A stretch of 64,000 nt of DNA, taken from the NCBI GenBank assembly GCA_017640725.1, contig JAEPQB010000001.1:992001-1056000 (forward strand), written 5' to 3'. The notes beneath the pieces are model-generated. The model searched no databases and was not told the DNA's origin. It saw nothing but the letters and a program-made list of their open reading frames with translations. A program made the position numbers and the translations under genes. The stretch comes from Kordiimonadaceae bacterium (lineage in GTDB: Bacteria; Pseudomonadota; Alphaproteobacteria; Sphingomonadales; Kordiimonadaceae). Positions 25,149 through 36,441 of the stretch are shown piece by piece; within the stretch, counting starts at the first letter, position 1; every line of letters starts with the position of its first letter.

Positions 25149-26543
25149 TTAGTCGCCGGTCATGATCCGGTCAACCAGCTGTTTCACTGTCGGCACAAAG
25201 CCGTTTGAGTAAAACGGATCACTATTGAAGCGGAAGGCGTTATGGCCTGCGAACACCAGATTATTGTCGATGCAGCCGTCTTTCGCCACATCGTCCAGCG
25301 TTTTCTGGATGCAGAAACTGCGCGGGTCTGCCAAGCGGCCAGTGGAGTTTTTCTCGTTGGTGGCCCAGCTTGAAAAACGGCACTGCGACAGGCAGCCAAC
25401 ACAGTCGGCCTGGTCCTTGCGGATTTCAGCGCATTTGTCCGCAGTGACAAAAATCAGGCTATCGTCCGGCGTTTTCATCGCCTTTTCAAAACCCTCAGCC
25501 TGCCAGCCCTGGATTTTCTGAACGTCGCCGCCGCGCACAAAATATTTCTTCCGGTCAATCACCATTTCGGTGTTGAACTCTTCCGATGGCTTGGGCGAGA
25601 ACTCAACCTGACGGTCATTACGGCCCACCAATTCGCCAATGAAGCTGTTCTTGAGCGCTGATGAAAAAAAGCCGGTTGGGCTGAAGTTCTGAAGCAGGAT
25701 GTCGCCAGCCTTCAGCTCGGTCAGCTTCTTTTTCCACTTGTCGGAAATCGGACTTTCTTTCGTGAGAAGCGGCCGCGTGCCAAACTGGAAGACGATTGGG
25801 CCGAGCTCTTTGTTGTCGATCCAGTCTTTCCATTCTTTCAGGTTCCAGACACCACCTGCCATGATGATCGGCACATTATCGAGGCCCAGCTTGCGCATGA
25901 TGTTCCTGAGCTCAAGCACACGTGGGTATGGGTCGCCCGGCTTGGTCGGGTCTTCAGCGTTCGACAGGCCGTTGTGACCGCCAGCGAGCCATGGGTCTTC
26001 ATACACAACACCGCCCAGAAGATCGGCTGCGTTTTTATAGGCCCGCCGCCACAACAAGTTAAACGCGCGGCCAGAAGAGACAATCGGGTAATAGTGCACG
26101 CCGTATTTGCTGGCGAGTTCAGCCAATTTGAAGGGCATGCCCGCGCCGCAGGTGACGCCGTGGATCATGTCTTTCGCTTTTTCGAGCACACCATGCAAAA
26201 TGCGCTGCGAACCGCCAAGCTCCCAAAGCATATTGATGTTGATAAGGCCTTCACCCTTCGAGAGCTCCCAGGCTTTCCGGACCTGATCAATTGTACCCTG
26301 GATGGAAAAATCCACCATTTCGTCGTGGCGGTCTGTGCGGGTGCGACCTGCATACTCGTGCGGCACAACATTGCCGTGCTCGTCATACTGGTCTGCGATA
26401 ACGGCAGAAATGGTGCCAATGCCGCCCGCTGCAGCCCATGGGCCGGAGCTCGCGCCCGTAGAGATGGCAACGCCTTTACCGCCTTCAATCAACGGCAAAA
26501 CTTCCTTGCCGCCAAGCCTGATGGAATTCAGGTTAAAACTCAT
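25149..26543 (-). CDS. NAD(P)H-dependent flavin oxidoreductase, nitronate monooxygenase-like
   Basis: 464 residues. The TIM-barrel FMN-binding pattern is seen in GVTCGAGMPFKLAELASKYG, VVYEDPWLAGGHNGL, IIMAGGVWNLKEW and GPIVFQFGTRPLLTKES, as in 2-nitropropane dioxygenase/nitronate monooxygenase relatives. The C-terminal part has a cysteine group (ADCVGCLSQCRF) not found in short nitronate monooxygenases; it may bind a metal or iron-sulfur centre. This long form occurs in many alphaproteobacteria as a flavin oxidoreductase of unproven substrate. It is monocistronic, with its own terminator. Confidence 0.8.
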   Translation of the reverse strand: MSFNLNSIRLGGKEVLPLIEGGKGVAISTGASSGPWAAAGGIGTISAVIADQYDEHGNVVPHEYAGRTRTDRHDEMVDFSIQGTIDQVRKAWELSKGEGLININMLWELGGSQRILHGVLEKAKDMIHGVTCGAGMPFKLAELASKYGVHYYPIVSSGRAFNLLWRRAYKNAADLLGGVVYEDPWLAGGHNGLSNAEDPTKPGDPYPRVLELRNIMRKLGLDNVPIIMAGGVWNLKEWKDWIDNKELGPIVFQFGTRPLLTKESPISDKWKKKLTELKAGDILLQNFSPTGFFSSALKNSFIGELVGRNDRQVEFSPKPSEEFNTEMVIDRKKYFVRGGDVQKIQGWQAEGFEKAMKTPDDSLIFVTADKCAEIRKDQADCVGCLSQCRFSSWATNEKNSTGRLADPRSFCIQKTLDDVAKDGCIDNNLVFAGHNAFRFNSDPFYSNGFVPTVKQLVDRIMTGD

Positions 26544-26635
26544 TCACAAACCCCCGACAGTGGGCCTACAGGGCCCGAATTTCGTTGATGCTCCCGTCCT
26601 GTGCGTTGTCCCGTAAAGTTGGACCTGGGAGCGTT

Positions 26636-26668
26636 AAAACCGGCGTGAGCATAGCACACGCCGGTTTC
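26636..26668 (-). terminator. Terminator after pnp
   Basis: Read on the minus strand, AAACCGGCGTG pairs with CACGCCGGTTT around a short loop and is followed by TTTTAAC. It lies about 27 bp past the pnp stop and closes the long rimP-pnp operon. Confidence 0.8.
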
Positions 26669-26694
26669 TTTTCAATTAACGGATCGATGAACCG

Positions 26695-28863
26695 TTAGTC
26701 GCGGTCGCGCCGCGGGCCTTTCTTGGGGCCAGCTTTTGGTGGCGCTGCGTTTGGATCATCTTCACCAGTTTCCTGGTCAACAACCCGCATCGACAGGCGC
26801 ACCTTGCCGCGGCCATCAATTTCAAGACACTTCACGTAAACTTCGTCACCTTCGTTCACAACGTCGGTTACTTTTTCTACGCGCTCTTCAACCAGTTCAG
26901 AGATGTGCACAAGGCCGTCACGGCTGCCCATGAAGTTGACGAATGCGCCAAAGTCCATGATGCGAACCACTTTACCTTTGTAGATGGTGCCGACTTCTGG
27001 CTCCGCAACGATGTCGTTGATCATCGCGACAGCGGCGTCAATTTCAGAACCAACAGAAGAGGCCACCTTGATTGTGCCATCGTCTTCGATGTTCACTTTC
27101 GCGCCCGTTTCTTCAACGATGCCACGGATCACTTTACCACCGGTTCCGATCACTTCGCGGATTTTGTCCACTGGGATCTTCATGGTTTCAATGCGTGGTG
27201 CATGCTCAGAAAGTTCTGTGCGTGCGCCAGCCAGACCCTTGTTCATCTCATCAAGGATGTAGGCGCGGCCGCGGCCTGCCTGCTCAAGGGCAACTTCCAT
27301 GATTTCTTTGGTGATGCCATCGATCTTGATGTCCATTTGAAGGGCGGTCAGGCCTTTTTCAGTGCCAGCCACTTTGAAGTCCATGTCACCGAGGTGGTCT
27401 TCGTCACCCAGGATGTCAGAAAGAACTGCAAACTTGTCGCCTTCTTTGATGAGACCCATTGCGATACCGGAAACTGGACGGCTGATTGGAACACCCGCGT
27501 CCATCATCGCAAGTGATGAACCACAAACAGTTGCCATAGAAGACGAACCGTTTGATTCAGTGATTTCTGACACCAAACGCACTGTGTATGGGAACTCTTC
27601 AGCGTCTGGCAGAACCGCACGAACGGCACGCCATGCAAGCTTACCATGACCCACTTCGCGGCGACCTGTGAAGCCAACGCGGCCTGTTTCACCAACAGAG
27701 AAGGGTGGGAAGTTATAGTGCAGCATGAAGTTTGAGCGGTAAGAACCTTCAAGCTGATCAATGATCTGCTCGTCTTCGCCAGTACCAAGCGTTGCAACAA
27801 CAAGGCCCTGTGTTTCACCCCGGGTGAACAGCGCAGAACCGTGTGTGCGTGGCAGAATGCCTGCAACAGCTTCAATGGCACGAACGTCATCAAGGGCACG
27901 GCCATCGATACGATTGCCAGTTTCCAGGATGTTTCCGCGCACAATTGAGCTCTCAAGCTTCTTGGTGAGGTCACCCACCATTTGCTCAGTGAGGTCATCG
28001 CTTTCTTCAATCATCGGTGCAACAGCTTCCGCCACAGCAGCCTTAATCTCAGCAATGCGGTTGGAGCGGTCTTGCTTCACGGTGATTTCGTAAGCTGCGC
28101 GCAGGTCAGCTTCTGCAACCTCAGCGATTTTGGCTTTGAGGCCAGATGTGTCTGGGCCTTCTGCAAGCTCCCAAGGGTCTTTGGCAGCAACTTCAGCCAG
28201 TTCGATGATCAGGCCGATCACTTTCTGAAGCTCTTCGTGGCCGTACATGACGGCGCCGAGCATTACGTCTTCAGACAGTTCGTTTGCTTCTGATTCCACC
28301 ATCAAAACCGCGTCGCGTGTACCCGCAACCGTCAGCTCAAGATCGCTTTCTTTCAACTGCTCGATAGTTGGGTTCAGGATGTAGTCGCCGTCTTTGTAGC
28401 CAACTTTCGAACCAGCGATCGGGCCAAAGAAAGGAAGACCGGAAAGCGTCAGTGCCGCAGAGGCACCAATCATCGCAACAATGTCGCTGTCGTTTTCAAG
28501 GTCGTGGCTTACAACAGTACAGATAACCTGCACTTCGTTTTTGAACCCGTCAGGGAACAGTGGGCGGATTGGGCGATCGATCAGACGGCTAACCAGCGTT
28601 TCTTTTTCGCTGGGGCGACCTTCACGCTTGAAGAAGCCACCAGGGATCTTGCCTGCCGCGTAATATTTTTCGGTGTAGTTTACTGTCAGCGGGAAAAAGT
28701 CCTGACCCGGCTTAACAGAGCGCGCACCCACCACGGTGCAAAGTACAGTTGTGTCGCCGTAAGACGCCATCACAGCGCCGCCAGCCTGGCGGGCAACATG
28801 GCCGGTTTCAAGTGTCAGGGTACGGCCACCCCATTCGATAGATTTGCGTTGTATATCAAACAT
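26695..28863 (-). CDS. pnp: Polyribonucleotide nucleotidyltransferase (PNPase)
   Basis: 722 residues from ATG 28863 (AAAGG upstream); a longer in-frame reading exists but the protein begins [20 protein letters not shown] as in homologs. Domains: two RNase PH folds (first about 1-215, second about 320-540), a KH domain ([20 protein letters not shown], about 560-610) and an S1 domain ([20 protein letters not shown], about 620-690). It degrades mRNA 3' to 5' with phosphate and forms the degradosome core. It is the last gene of the operon, after rpsO, the usual order, and often autoregulated at its leader. Confidence 0.98.
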   Translation of the reverse strand: MFDIQRKSIEWGGRTLTLETGHVARQAGGAVMASYGDTTVLCTVVGARSVKPGQDFFPLTVNYTEKYYAAGKIPGGFFKREGRPSEKETLVSRLIDRPIRPLFPDGFKNEVQVICTVVSHDLENDSDIVAMIGASAALTLSGLPFFGPIAGSKVGYKDGDYILNPTIEQLKESDLELTVAGTRDAVLMVESEANELSEDVMLGAVMYGHEELQKVIGLIIELAEVAAKDPWELAEGPDTSGLKAKIAEVAEADLRAAYEITVKQDRSNRIAEIKAAVAEAVAPMIEESDDLTEQMVGDLTKKLESSIVRGNILETGNRIDGRALDDVRAIEAVAGILPRTHGSALFTRGETQGLVVATLGTGEDEQIIDQLEGSYRSNFMLHYNFPPFSVGETGRVGFTGRREVGHGKLAWRAVRAVLPDAEEFPYTVRLVSEITESNGSSSMATVCGSSLAMMDAGVPISRPVSGIAMGLIKEGDKFAVLSDILGDEDHLGDMDFKVAGTEKGLTALQMDIKIDGITKEIMEVALEQAGRGRAYILDEMNKGLAGARTELSEHAPRIETMKIPVDKIREVIGTGGKVIRGIVEETGAKVNIEDDGTIKVASSVGSEIDAAVAMINDIVAEPEVGTIYKGKVVRIMDFGAFVNFMGSRDGLVHISELVEERVEKVTDVVNEGDEVYVKCLEIDGRGKVRLSMRVVDQETGEDDPNAAPPKAGPKKGPRRDRD

Positions 28864-29079
28864 TCTTTTACCTTTCACGGGCCCGCTGGGTCTTTTTCTC
28901 TGCCAGCTTGGCCCCGGCACACCCCCTATGGATGTGCCTCCTGCAAAATCTTTCTGCATGCCTCATTGCACACAGAAAGAGGTCTTACTTTTGAAGTGAA
29001 ATCCGGAATCAAGTATCCGGCAATATTGCTCCCCAAAAGCAAGAAGGCCGATCCAAACGGACCGGCCCAATTGATCAGC

Positions 29080-29349
29080 TTACTTACGAAGACCAAGCCG
29101 ACTGATGAGCGACTTGTAGCGCTCGGCGTCTTTGCCTTTGAGGTAATCGAGAAGCTTGCGGCGCTGGTTTACCATTTTGATCAGGCCACGACGGGAATGG
29201 TTATCCTTTTTGTGGTCCTTGAAGTGTTCGGTAAGCGTCGCGATGCGCGAAGACAGGATGGCTACTTGTACTTCCGGTGAACCGGTGTCGCCTTCTTGTG
29301 TTGCGTATTCTTTGATCAGTTCTTGTTTCTTTTCAGCAGTAATCGACAT
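29080..29349 (-). CDS. rpsO: 30S ribosomal protein S15
   Basis: 89 residues, exact family length. The signature [20 protein letters not shown] and the Lys/Arg-rich [20 protein letters not shown] are present, ending LGLRK. S15 binds 16S rRNA early in assembly of the small subunit and often regulates its own translation. It lies between truB and pnp as in most proteobacteria. A GC hairpin just past its stop (about 29049-29072) may slow transcription into pnp, but its T-run is poor. Confidence 0.98.
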   Translation of the reverse strand: MSITAEKKQELIKEYATQEGDTGSPEVQVAILSSRIATLTEHFKDHKKDNHSRRGLIKMVNQRRKLLDYLKGKDAERYKSLISRLGLRK

Positions 29350-29366
29350 CGATCTTCTCCTAAAAT

Positions 29367-30266
29367 TTACATATTGAAGACCCGCAGGGGACGAACCATT
29401 TCGCCTGTCACCTCTGCGATGGCAACCGGCGTATCGCCGTCCATCAAATAGCAGAGGCCCTGCTTAGCTTCTGACTGCTGGATTGACCGACCCAATTTGA
29501 TGTCGGCGGCTTCCAGGGCTGTTACGGCGAGCGCCGGGATGTCGTCCAGCGCCGTCGTGACCGGCCGCAGCAGGTCCGAAGCGCGCGCACTATGACCTAA
29601 GTCCTCCAGCTTTTCCAGCGAAATTGCGTCTTTCAGCGCAAATGGGCCAACACGGGTGCGCCTTAGCGCCGTCAAATGGCCATAAGTCCCCAATTTCTCA
29701 GCGATATCCCGGCCGAGCGAGCGCACATAAGTGCCCTTACCGCAGCAAACCGAAAAATGGCTTTCGCCAGCATCAGCATTGTGAGACTTTAGCGTAAGTG
29801 ATTGAATTTCAACACTTCTTGCCTTCAGTTCCACCGTCTCACCCGCGCGAGCAAGCGCATAGGCCCGCTTGCCGTCCACTTTAATGGCGCTGTGGGCAGG
29901 GGGCACTTGCTCAATTGTGCCGGTAAAACTCCCCAGAACCTCTTCAACTGCGCTTTTTTCCGGGGTTAGGCCGCCAGAATGGATGATTTCACCTTCAGCA
30001 TCCGCCGAATCGGTCGCAACACCCCATTTGACTGTGAAGTCATACTCTTTGGAGGCGTCGACAATATAGGGCATGGTTTTGGTGGCTTCACCGAGGCCAA
30101 TGGGCAAGATGCCTGTGGCCATCGGGTCTAGTGTTCCACCGTGGCCCACCTTTTGGGCATTGAAAGTACGTTTGACGATAGCGACAGCCTTAGCACTTGA
30201 AGCACCCTGTGGTTTGTCGACCACGAGCCAACCGTCGACTTTGTCGCCCTTGCGGCGGCGTGCCAT
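29367..30266 (-). CDS. truB: tRNA pseudouridine-55 synthase
   Basis: 299 residues. TruB motifs: the catalytic Asp in [20 protein letters not shown], the [10 protein letters not shown] strand, and [13 protein letters not shown]. It converts U55 of the T-loop to pseudouridine in all elongator tRNAs. The ATG overlaps the rbfA stop (ATGA), so the pair is coupled. The C-terminal part is the short alphaproteobacterial version. Confidence 0.97.
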   Translation of the reverse strand: MARRRKGDKVDGWLVVDKPQGASSAKAVAIVKRTFNAQKVGHGGTLDPMATGILPIGLGEATKTMPYIVDASKEYDFTVKWGVATDSADAEGEIIHSGGLTPEKSAVEEVLGSFTGTIEQVPPAHSAIKVDGKRAYALARAGETVELKARSVEIQSLTLKSHNADAGESHFSVCCGKGTYVRSLGRDIAEKLGTYGHLTALRRTRVGPFALKDAISLEKLEDLGHSARASDLLRPVTTALDDIPALAVTALEAADIKLGRSIQQSEAKQGLCYLMDGDTPVAIAEVTGEMVRPLRVFNM

Positions 30267-30685
30267 CAGGCACCTTCCTCCGGCGTGTCATCGATCGCAG
30301 CAATATCCCGCTGAACTTTTGGGTCCTTCAAGAGCGCATCAATGTGGCTTGCCTCATCGAAGCTGTCATCCAGCTTAAATTTGAGCCGCGGCATATATTT
30401 CATATGCACAACTTTGCTCATTTCACCACGAATGTAGGCGCTGTTGCGGTTAAGCGCTTTGATGATAGTGCCTTGGTCGTCCCCGCCAAGCGGCATCACG
30501 AATACGGTCGCGTTTCTAAGGTCCGGGCTGACCCGCACCTCTGACACAGTGATGGAGGCGCCATCTAGGTCTGGGTCCTGCACATCACCGCGCGTCATAA
30601 TGGCGGAAATGGCATGACGCACATTTTCGCCAACGCGCAAAAGGCGCAGGCTTGGCCCACCGCTGGTGTGCTCTCGCTTAGACAT
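30266..30685 (-). CDS. rbfA: Ribosome-binding factor A
   Basis: 139 residues. The KH-like fold is shown by the helix SLRLLRVGENVRHAISAIM, the strand VTVSEVRVSPDLRNATVFV-like region and LKFKLDDSFDEASHIDALL near the end. RbfA assists maturation of the 5' end of 16S rRNA and is important for cold growth. It sits between infB and truB with only 30 bp before it. Confidence 0.96.
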   Translation of the reverse strand: MSKREHTSGGPSLRLLRVGENVRHAISAIMTRGDVQDPDLDGASITVSEVRVSPDLRNATVFVMPLGGDDQGTIIKALNRNSAYIRGEMSKVVHMKYMPRLKFKLDDSFDEASHIDALLKDPKVQRDIAAIDDTPEEGA

Positions 30686-30715
30686 GGGTTTCTCTCTAGT
30701 GAAAGAGAACGCGCT

Positions 30716-33319
30716 CTATAGAACGCGTTCGATTTCTTCCAGTTCATACACTTCAAGAACGTCGCCGGACTTGAAGTCATGATAGTTTTCAAACGTCAGA
30801 CCACATTCCTGACCCGAGTCGACCTTCTTAACATCGTCTTTGAAGCGACGAAGATTGTCGATCTGGCCTTCGTAAATGATGACATCATCACGCAGGATAC
30901 GCGCCTTGAGATCATTGCGGATCGAGCCTTCGGTAACCATACAACCGGCCGCCTTCCCAGCCTTGCCAGCCTGGAACGCTTCTTTGATGTCAGCACGGCC
31001 AACGATGTTCTCTTTGAACTCTGGGCCAAGCTGACCAGCCATCGCCGCCTTCACTTCGTCAATCAGGTCATAAATGATTGAATAGTATTTGATCGTTATG
31101 CCCTCAGCCTCGGCAGCATCGCGTGCCTGCTTGTTTGGTCGAACATTAAAGCCAATCACCAGCGCGGTGGATGCGTTTGCAAGTGTGATGTCTGCTTCGG
31201 TGATACCACCAACTGCACCATGGATGACGCGACACTGAATTTCATCATTGCCCGCCTTCTCCAGCGCTTGCGTGATCGCCTCAACAGAGCCCTGAACATC
31301 TGCTTTCACCACCACATCGAAAGTCTGAAGACCCTCAGACTCTTTGAGGTTAGAGAAGATGCTTTCAAGCGTCTTCGGCGCCGCCGCAGCAGCCTGGCGC
31401 TTCTTCCGGGCCTGATCCTGGCGATAGTCAGCTACTTCACGCGCACGTGCTTCGTTTTCAACAACTGCAAAGTCGTCCCCAGCGCCTGGCGCGCCGTTAA
31501 GGCCAAGAACCTCAACAGGTTGGCTTGGGCCAGCTTCTTTCACTTGGCTGCCTTTGTCGTTCACAAGCGCCCGAACCCGGCCCCACTCAGCCCCTGCAAC
31601 AAAGATGTCACCGACTTTAAGTGTACCGCGCTGCACCAGAACAGTTGCAACAGGGCCGCGCCCTTTATCAAGCTTGGCTTCCACAACCACACCTTCAGCG
31701 GCACGGTCAGGGTTTGCTTTCAACTCAAGAATTTCCGCCTGCAGGGCAATGGCTTCCTTGAGTTTATCAAGGCCCATGCCTGTGATAGCAGAAACTTCAA
31801 CTTCCTGGGTATCGCCCTGGAAGGTTTCAACCACAACTTCATGCTGCAACAGTTCGTTGCGCACGCGGGTTGGGTCAGCGCCTTCGCGGTCCATTTTGTT
31901 GATCGCGACAATCATTGGCACTTCAGCGGCCTTTGAGTGGTTAATTGCCTCAATGGTCTGTGGCATCACGCCGTCATCACCGGCGACCACAAGGATCACG
32001 ATATCCGTAACGCTTGCACCGCGTGCCCGCATTTGCGTGAACGCCGCGTGGCCTGGTGTATCGAGGAAGGTGATTTTTTCACCGCCATCAACAGCAACCT
32101 GATAGGCACCGATGTGCTGGGTGATACCACCGGCTTCACCAGAAACAACATTGGCTTTCCGCAAGGCATCCAGAAGTGATGTTTTACCGTGGTCAACGTG
32201 ACCCATGACAGTAACGATTGGTGCGCGTGGTGCCAGATCAGTATCCTGATCTTCCTCACCCACTAGGCCGATCTCAACATCCGCTTCGCTCACGCGCTTA
32301 ATCGTGTGACCAAATTCTTCCACGATCAGCTGAGCCGTATCCTGGTCAAGCGTATCGTTGATAGTGGCCATCATGCCCATGTTCATCAGCGACTTCATAA
32401 CAGCTGTGGCTTTTTCAGCCATCCGCTGTGCAAGCTCCTGAACAGTGATCGCCTCAGGCACAGTGATTTCACGCGATTGGCGCTGCTGTGGCTGTTGCAC
32501 ACCGCCCATTTCAGCCGCACGCTTTTTCGCCTGCATGCGCTTGTAGGAGGCAAGCGACCGCTGGCGCTCGTCACCTGCAGTGGCAGTGGAGATCGTCAAA
32601 CGACCTCTGCGACCCCGGTCATCACCACGGCCACGACCACGCTGGTTGCGGTCCTGACTTGGTCCACCCTTTTTGTCTTTGCGTTTTGGCTTGGCTGGCC
32701 GTGCAGCATCACCAGGCTTGTCAGCACCGGCAGCAGGACGTGCTTCATTGGCTTTTCGAAGCTGAACAGCGCGCGCTTCAAGCTCAGTTTTTTTGCGGGC
32801 TTCTTCTTCTGCTTTTTCGCGAGCAGCCTGCTCGTCCGCAGCTTTCTGTGCTGCTTCTGCTTCTGCTTTTTCTTTTGCAGCAGCTTCAGCGCGCTTCTTC
32901 GCGTCTTCTTCAGCCAGCTGACGCGCTTCTTCTTCAGCGTCCTTGCTCGCAGCCTCTTCAGCCTCGCGGCGCTGACGCTCCGCTTCAAGTGCTGCCTGAC
33001 GCTTAGCGTCTTCTTCCGCGCGCTTCTTAGCTTCATCGAGAACGCGCTGGCGATTTTCGAGCTCGGCATCCGTCAGATTGTGCTTCGCGTTTTCAGCAGG
33101 CTTTTTAGGCACATAGGCTTTTGGGGCTTGCGGTGCTGGCGAGGGCGCAGCTGTTTCGGCCGCTCCACCTTTATGGAGGATACGCTTCTTCTTGCGCTCA
33201 ACCACCACAGCTTTGCTGCGACCATGGCTGAAGTTTTGACGAACCTGACCGGTTTCAACACCCTTGCCTACGCCAAGGGTGCCACGGCCGGACAATGTAA
33301 GTTTCTTTTCGTCGCTCAT
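30716..33319 (-). CDS. infB: Translation initiation factor IF-2
   Basis: 867 residues. The N-terminal 250 residues are a long charged, Ala/Glu/Lys-rich low-complexity region (many KKRAEE-type heptads, likely coiled coil), then an IF2 N-domain ([20 protein letters not shown]). The GTPase domain has [23 protein letters not shown] and [11 protein letters not shown]-terminal domains end [18 protein letters not shown]-2 delivers fMet-tRNA to the 30S subunit. The gene continues the nusA operon. Confidence 0.98.
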   Translation of the reverse strand: MSDEKKLTLSGRGTLGVGKGVETGQVRQNFSHGRSKAVVVERKKKRILHKGGAAETAAPSPAPQAPKAYVPKKPAENAKHNLTDAELENRQRVLDEAKKRAEEDAKRQAALEAERQRREAEEAASKDAEEEARQLAEEDAKKRAEAAAKEKAEAEAAQKAADEQAAREKAEEEARKKTELEARAVQLRKANEARPAAGADKPGDAARPAKPKRKDKKGGPSQDRNQRGRGRGDDRGRRGRLTISTATAGDERQRSLASYKRMQAKKRAAEMGGVQQPQQRQSREITVPEAITVQELAQRMAEKATAVMKSLMNMGMMATINDTLDQDTAQLIVEEFGHTIKRVSEADVEIGLVGEEDQDTDLAPRAPIVTVMGHVDHGKTSLLDALRKANVVSGEAGGITQHIGAYQVAVDGGEKITFLDTPGHAAFTQMRARGASVTDIVILVVAGDDGVMPQTIEAINHSKAAEVPMIVAINKMDREGADPTRVRNELLQHEVVVETFQGDTQEVEVSAITGMGLDKLKEAIALQAEILELKANPDRAAEGVVVEAKLDKGRGPVATVLVQRGTLKVGDIFVAGAEWGRVRALVNDKGSQVKEAGPSQPVEVLGLNGAPGAGDDFAVVENEARAREVADYRQDQARKKRQAAAAAPKTLESIFSNLKESEGLQTFDVVVKADVQGSVEAITQALEKAGNDEIQCRVIHGAVGGITEADITLANASTALVIGFNVRPNKQARDAAEAEGITIKYYSIIYDLIDEVKAAMAGQLGPEFKENIVGRADIKEAFQAGKAGKAAGCMVTEGSIRNDLKARILRDDVIIYEGQIDNLRRFKDDVKKVDSGQECGLTFENYHDFKSGDVLEVYELEEIERVL

Positions 33320-33359
33320 ACGTCTCTTCGTTCCTCTGCGCTCACTTGCGCACTTCGGG

Positions 33360-33962
33360 CTACTCTTTAGCAGATAAACCCACTAGTCGGCCAATATCGG
33401 CCTTCAATTTATCCGTGCCACCACTTTCCAGTAGCAGCACATGAACCACATTTTCCCGACCCAAAGCCAGCGAAAGCTGCTCTCGGTCGAAAATCTCCAC
33501 CACTGGCAAGTCTTTGCCAACAGCAGATCGTATCTTTTGGCGGCCATCTGCCGCCCCATCGGTGGCTGCCACAAGGAGTGCCGGCTTTCCGGTTCCTTTC
33601 TTAGCGAGCGCCGCCTTTATTTTGTCGAAACCTGTCACCAGGTTTCCGGCCCTTTGCTCAAGGCCCAATCTATCCAGGCAGCGCTTGGTCAGAAGCGTTA
33701 CCATTTTTGCCACCAGGTCATCCGGCACCGCGTTTTTCGCGAGTGCCATCTTTAGTGACCGGCTGGCTGCCTTTCTGAGCGCACCGTCGGCAACCGCCTT
33801 CTGGACCATTGGTCCGTCTGCAGAGATCCATAGACCTCTGCCAGGCAGTTTGGCTGCAACATCGGGAACCAACGTTTCATCGGGTCCCAGCACCAACCGG
33901 AAGAGCCCTTCAGTAGGGCCAGACTGGTGCGTTATGATGCAGCGACGCTCCGGCATGGGCAT
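33360..33962 (-). CDS. YlxR-family RNA-binding protein (DUF448) fused to an L7Ae-like domain
   Basis: 200 residues. Residues 1-80 are the YlxR fold ([20 protein letters not shown], then [18 protein letters not shown]), and residues about 90-190 are an L7Ae/L30e-like RNA-binding domain ([37 protein letters not shown]). In alphaproteobacteria the two are usually one protein. YlxR homologs bind RNase P RNA or act as nucleoid regulators; the exact role here is unknown. Its place between nusA and infB is conserved. Confidence 0.93.
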   Translation of the reverse strand: MPMPERRCIITHQSGPTEGLFRLVLGPDETLVPDVAAKLPGRGLWISADGPMVQKAVADGALRKAASRSLKMALAKNAVPDDLVAKMVTLLTKRCLDRLGLEQRAGNLVTGFDKIKAALAKKGTGKPALLVAATDGAADGRQKIRSAVGKDLPVVEIFDREQLSLALGRENVVHVLLLESGGTDKLKADIGRLVGLSAKE

Positions 33963-33983
33963 GCTTCCTGCCCACCGAACCGC

Positions 33984-35612
33984 TTAGGCTTCCGCCTCTT
34001 CGCTGGCTTCAGTGGCTTCAGCTTCTACAGCCTCGCCGTCCTCAGCAGCGCCTTCTTCTACTTCTTCTTCGCCAGTGCCAAACGCTTCTTCAGCAGTGAG
34101 CCAGCCAAGAGCAACACGTGCGGACATAATCATGGCACTCGCAACAGCTTCTTCGAGCGGATAACTGCGAAGAATACCGTCTTCTTTGCTGGTAAGCTCA
34201 TCCGCGGCACAGCCAGCGAAGTCCTCAAGTGTTTTCACTTGTTCTTCACCAAGCGTCACCAACATTTGCGGCGTCAGGCCTTCAACGTTTGCCAGCTCGT
34301 CCTCAACACCCATTTCGCGGCGCTTTTCATCAGCGGCGCGAGCTTCTGCTTCAAGGAAATCACCGGCGCGGCGCTGTAGCTCTTGTGCAAGGTCTTCATC
34401 AAAGCCCTCAACACCCAGAAGTTCTTCAAGTTCAACGTAAGCAACTTCTTCAACTTCTGTGAAACCTTCAGCCACGAGAAGGTGGGCCAGTGTGTCATCA
34501 ACATCGAGAGCTTCCATGAAGCGTGCGCTCTGTGCCATGAACTCTTCCTGGCGGCGCTCGCTTTCTTCAGCCTCGGTCATGATGTCGATAGTCCAACCGG
34601 TCAGCTGGCTCGCAAGTCGCACGTTCTGACCACGGCGACCAATCGCTAGTGATAATTGGTCATCCGGCACCACAACTTCAACCCGTGTACGCTCTTCATC
34701 AAGAACAACCTTGGCAACTTCAGCAGGCTGAAGTGCGTTCACGATGAAAGAGGCCACATCAGGTGACCATGGAATAATGTCGATTTTCTCGCCCTGAAGC
34801 TCATTCACTACCGCTTGCACACGTGAACCACGCATACCAACACAAGCGCCAACCGGGTCGATGGAATTGTCGTTTGAAATCACGGCGATTTTCGCGCGGC
34901 TGCCCGGGTCGCGGGCCACGGAGCGGATCTCAATGATACCGTCATAAATTTCCGGCACTTCCTGCGCAAACAAAGCACCCATAAACTCAGGCTTTGTGCG
35001 AGACATGAAGATTTGCGGACCGCGGTTTTCGCGGCGAACTTCGTAGATAAAGCCGCGCATGCGCTCGTTTTGGCGCACATGCTCGCGAGGGATGACCTGA
35101 TCGCGGCGCATGATGGCTTCTGCGTTGCCAAGGTCAACGATCACATTGCCATACTCAACGCGCTTAACGATGCCAGTGATGATTTCACCAACACGGTCTT
35201 TATATTCGTCGTATTGGCGCTGGCGCTCTGCGTCGCGCACTTTCTGGACGATAACCTGCTTGGCGGTTTGTGCAGCAATGCGGCCAAAATCCATTGGTGG
35301 AAGGCTAGACGCCAAATAATCACCAATCGCAGCATCGGGCTTGTCTTTCAGTGCATCTTCAAGACTGATCTGAACCGCAGGCTCTTCAACTTCTTCAACA
35401 ACTTCAAGAACCCGGAACAAACGAATGTCGCCGGTGTTTTTGTCGATCTGAGCGCGAATCTCATTTTCTGCGCCATAGCGCGAACGAGCCGCTTTCTGGA
35501 TTGCATCTTCCATCGCTTCCAGAACAATCTCTTTGTCGATCACTTTTTCACGCGCGACCAGTTCTGCAATCTGCAGAAGTTCCAGCCTGTTTGCACTGAC
35601 AGCCGTTGCCAT
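33984..35612 (-). CDS. nusA: Transcription termination/antitermination factor NusA
   Basis: About 542 residues. Order: N-terminal RNA polymerase-binding domain (1-130), S1 domain (EIITGIVKRVEYGNVIVDLG), two KH domains (SNDNSIDPVGACVGMRGSRV; VVPDDQLSLAIGRRGQNVRL), then two acidic C-terminal repeats. Two ATG codons stand in a row (35615 and 35612); GGAG is 8 bases before the second, so that one is preferred. NusA modulates pausing, termination and antitermination. Second gene of the operon after rimP. Confidence 0.97.
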   Translation of the reverse strand: MATAVSANRLELLQIAELVAREKVIDKEIVLEAMEDAIQKAARSRYGAENEIRAQIDKNTGDIRLFRVLEVVEEVEEPAVQISLEDALKDKPDAAIGDYLASSLPPMDFGRIAAQTAKQVIVQKVRDAERQRQYDEYKDRVGEIITGIVKRVEYGNVIVDLGNAEAIMRRDQVIPREHVRQNERMRGFIYEVRRENRGPQIFMSRTKPEFMGALFAQEVPEIYDGIIEIRSVARDPGSRAKIAVISNDNSIDPVGACVGMRGSRVQAVVNELQGEKIDIIPWSPDVASFIVNALQPAEVAKVVLDEERTRVEVVVPDDQLSLAIGRRGQNVRLASQLTGWTIDIMTEAEESERRQEEFMAQSARFMEALDVDDTLAHLLVAEGFTEVEEVAYVELEELLGVEGFDEDLAQELQRRAGDFLEAEARAADEKRREMGVEDELANVEGLTPQMLVTLGEEQVKTLEDFAGCAADELTSKEDGILRSYPLEEAVASAMIMSARVALGWLTAEEAFGTGEEEVEEGAAEDGEAVEAEATEASEEAEA

Positions 35613-35668
35613 CATCTTTACTCCATCGCTTAAGGGGGGCTTGCCCCACCAGCTTTCAATACCCAGCG

Positions 35669-36181
35669 TTAATGCTGGGTGCTTTCGTCCTGTTCGGCCG
35701 CAGCTTTCTGCACTGCGTCCAATAATTCATCCGTCAGGATCAATTTGGCCTTGGAGACTTCCGAGAATGGCAGCACAACCTGCCCTTCGTCAGTGTCCAA
35801 CACCACTTCTGATCCATTGAAGGCCGTCATGCGACCTTTGAAACGGCGGCGCCCGTCAATCTGGTTAGCGAGCTCTACTTTGGTCTCGAACCCAACCCAG
35901 CGCTCAAAATCCTTTGCACGCGTGAGCGGCCTGTCCACACCCGGCGAGCTAACTTCCAGGAGATATTCGCCCGGCAGCGGGTCTTCAACGTCCAAGATCA
36001 GAGAAACTTCGCGTGACAGCTGTGCGCAGTCATCAACACTCATTGTGCCATCAGGGCGCTCCGCCATGATCTGAAGAGTTGGCTTCCTGCCGCCACCATA
36101 CGTGACGCGCACGAGCTCAAACCCCAAGCCTTCAACAGCTGGCTCAATCAGTTCTCTAATTTGTGCAGACGCCTCGGTCAC
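35669..36181 (-). CDS. rimP: Ribosome maturation factor RimP
   Basis: About 170 residues. RimP pattern: IRELIEPAVEGLGFELVRVT, LQIMAERPDGTMSVDDCAQL, YLLEVSSPGVDRPLTRAKDF and a C-terminal SH3-like domain. It is needed for 30S subunit maturation. Start choice: GTG at 36181 has AAGGA 6 bases upstream, whereas the in-frame ATG at 36208 has only a weak site; the ATG would add nine residues. First gene of the rimP-nusA-infB operon. Confidence 0.93.
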   Translation of the reverse strand: MTEASAQIRELIEPAVEGLGFELVRVTYGGGRKPTLQIMAERPDGTMSVDDCAQLSREVSLILDVEDPLPGEYLLEVSSPGVDRPLTRAKDFERWVGFETKVELANQIDGRRRFKGRMTAFNGSEVVLDTDEGQVVLPFSEVSKAKLILTDELLDAVQKAAAEQDESTQH

Positions 36182-36441
36182 ACCGTTTCCTTTCAGCCTT
36201 CCCGGCATCCACTATGCCAATTGGACTATAGGTATGCGCTATGGCTGAGCGGGCTTGCGCCCACCCCGGAAAATACCAACAATCCAGGAGAAGTGGCCTC
36301 TATATACAGTTAAGGTCAGCTTGGGGCAAGGGGTAAAACGCAAGTTTTGCGGGGCTTTTAGCGCCCTTTGGGAACATCAACCCATCGACGCGGGAAAACG
36401 ACTCGGGGGACACCTCAAAAAAGGCGTTTTCAAGCCTGCCC

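Noticed and set aside
29045-29075. GC hairpin after rpsO as an intrinsic terminator
   Set aside because: The stem has a mismatch and the following T-run is interrupted, so it is at most an attenuator or processing site before pnp.
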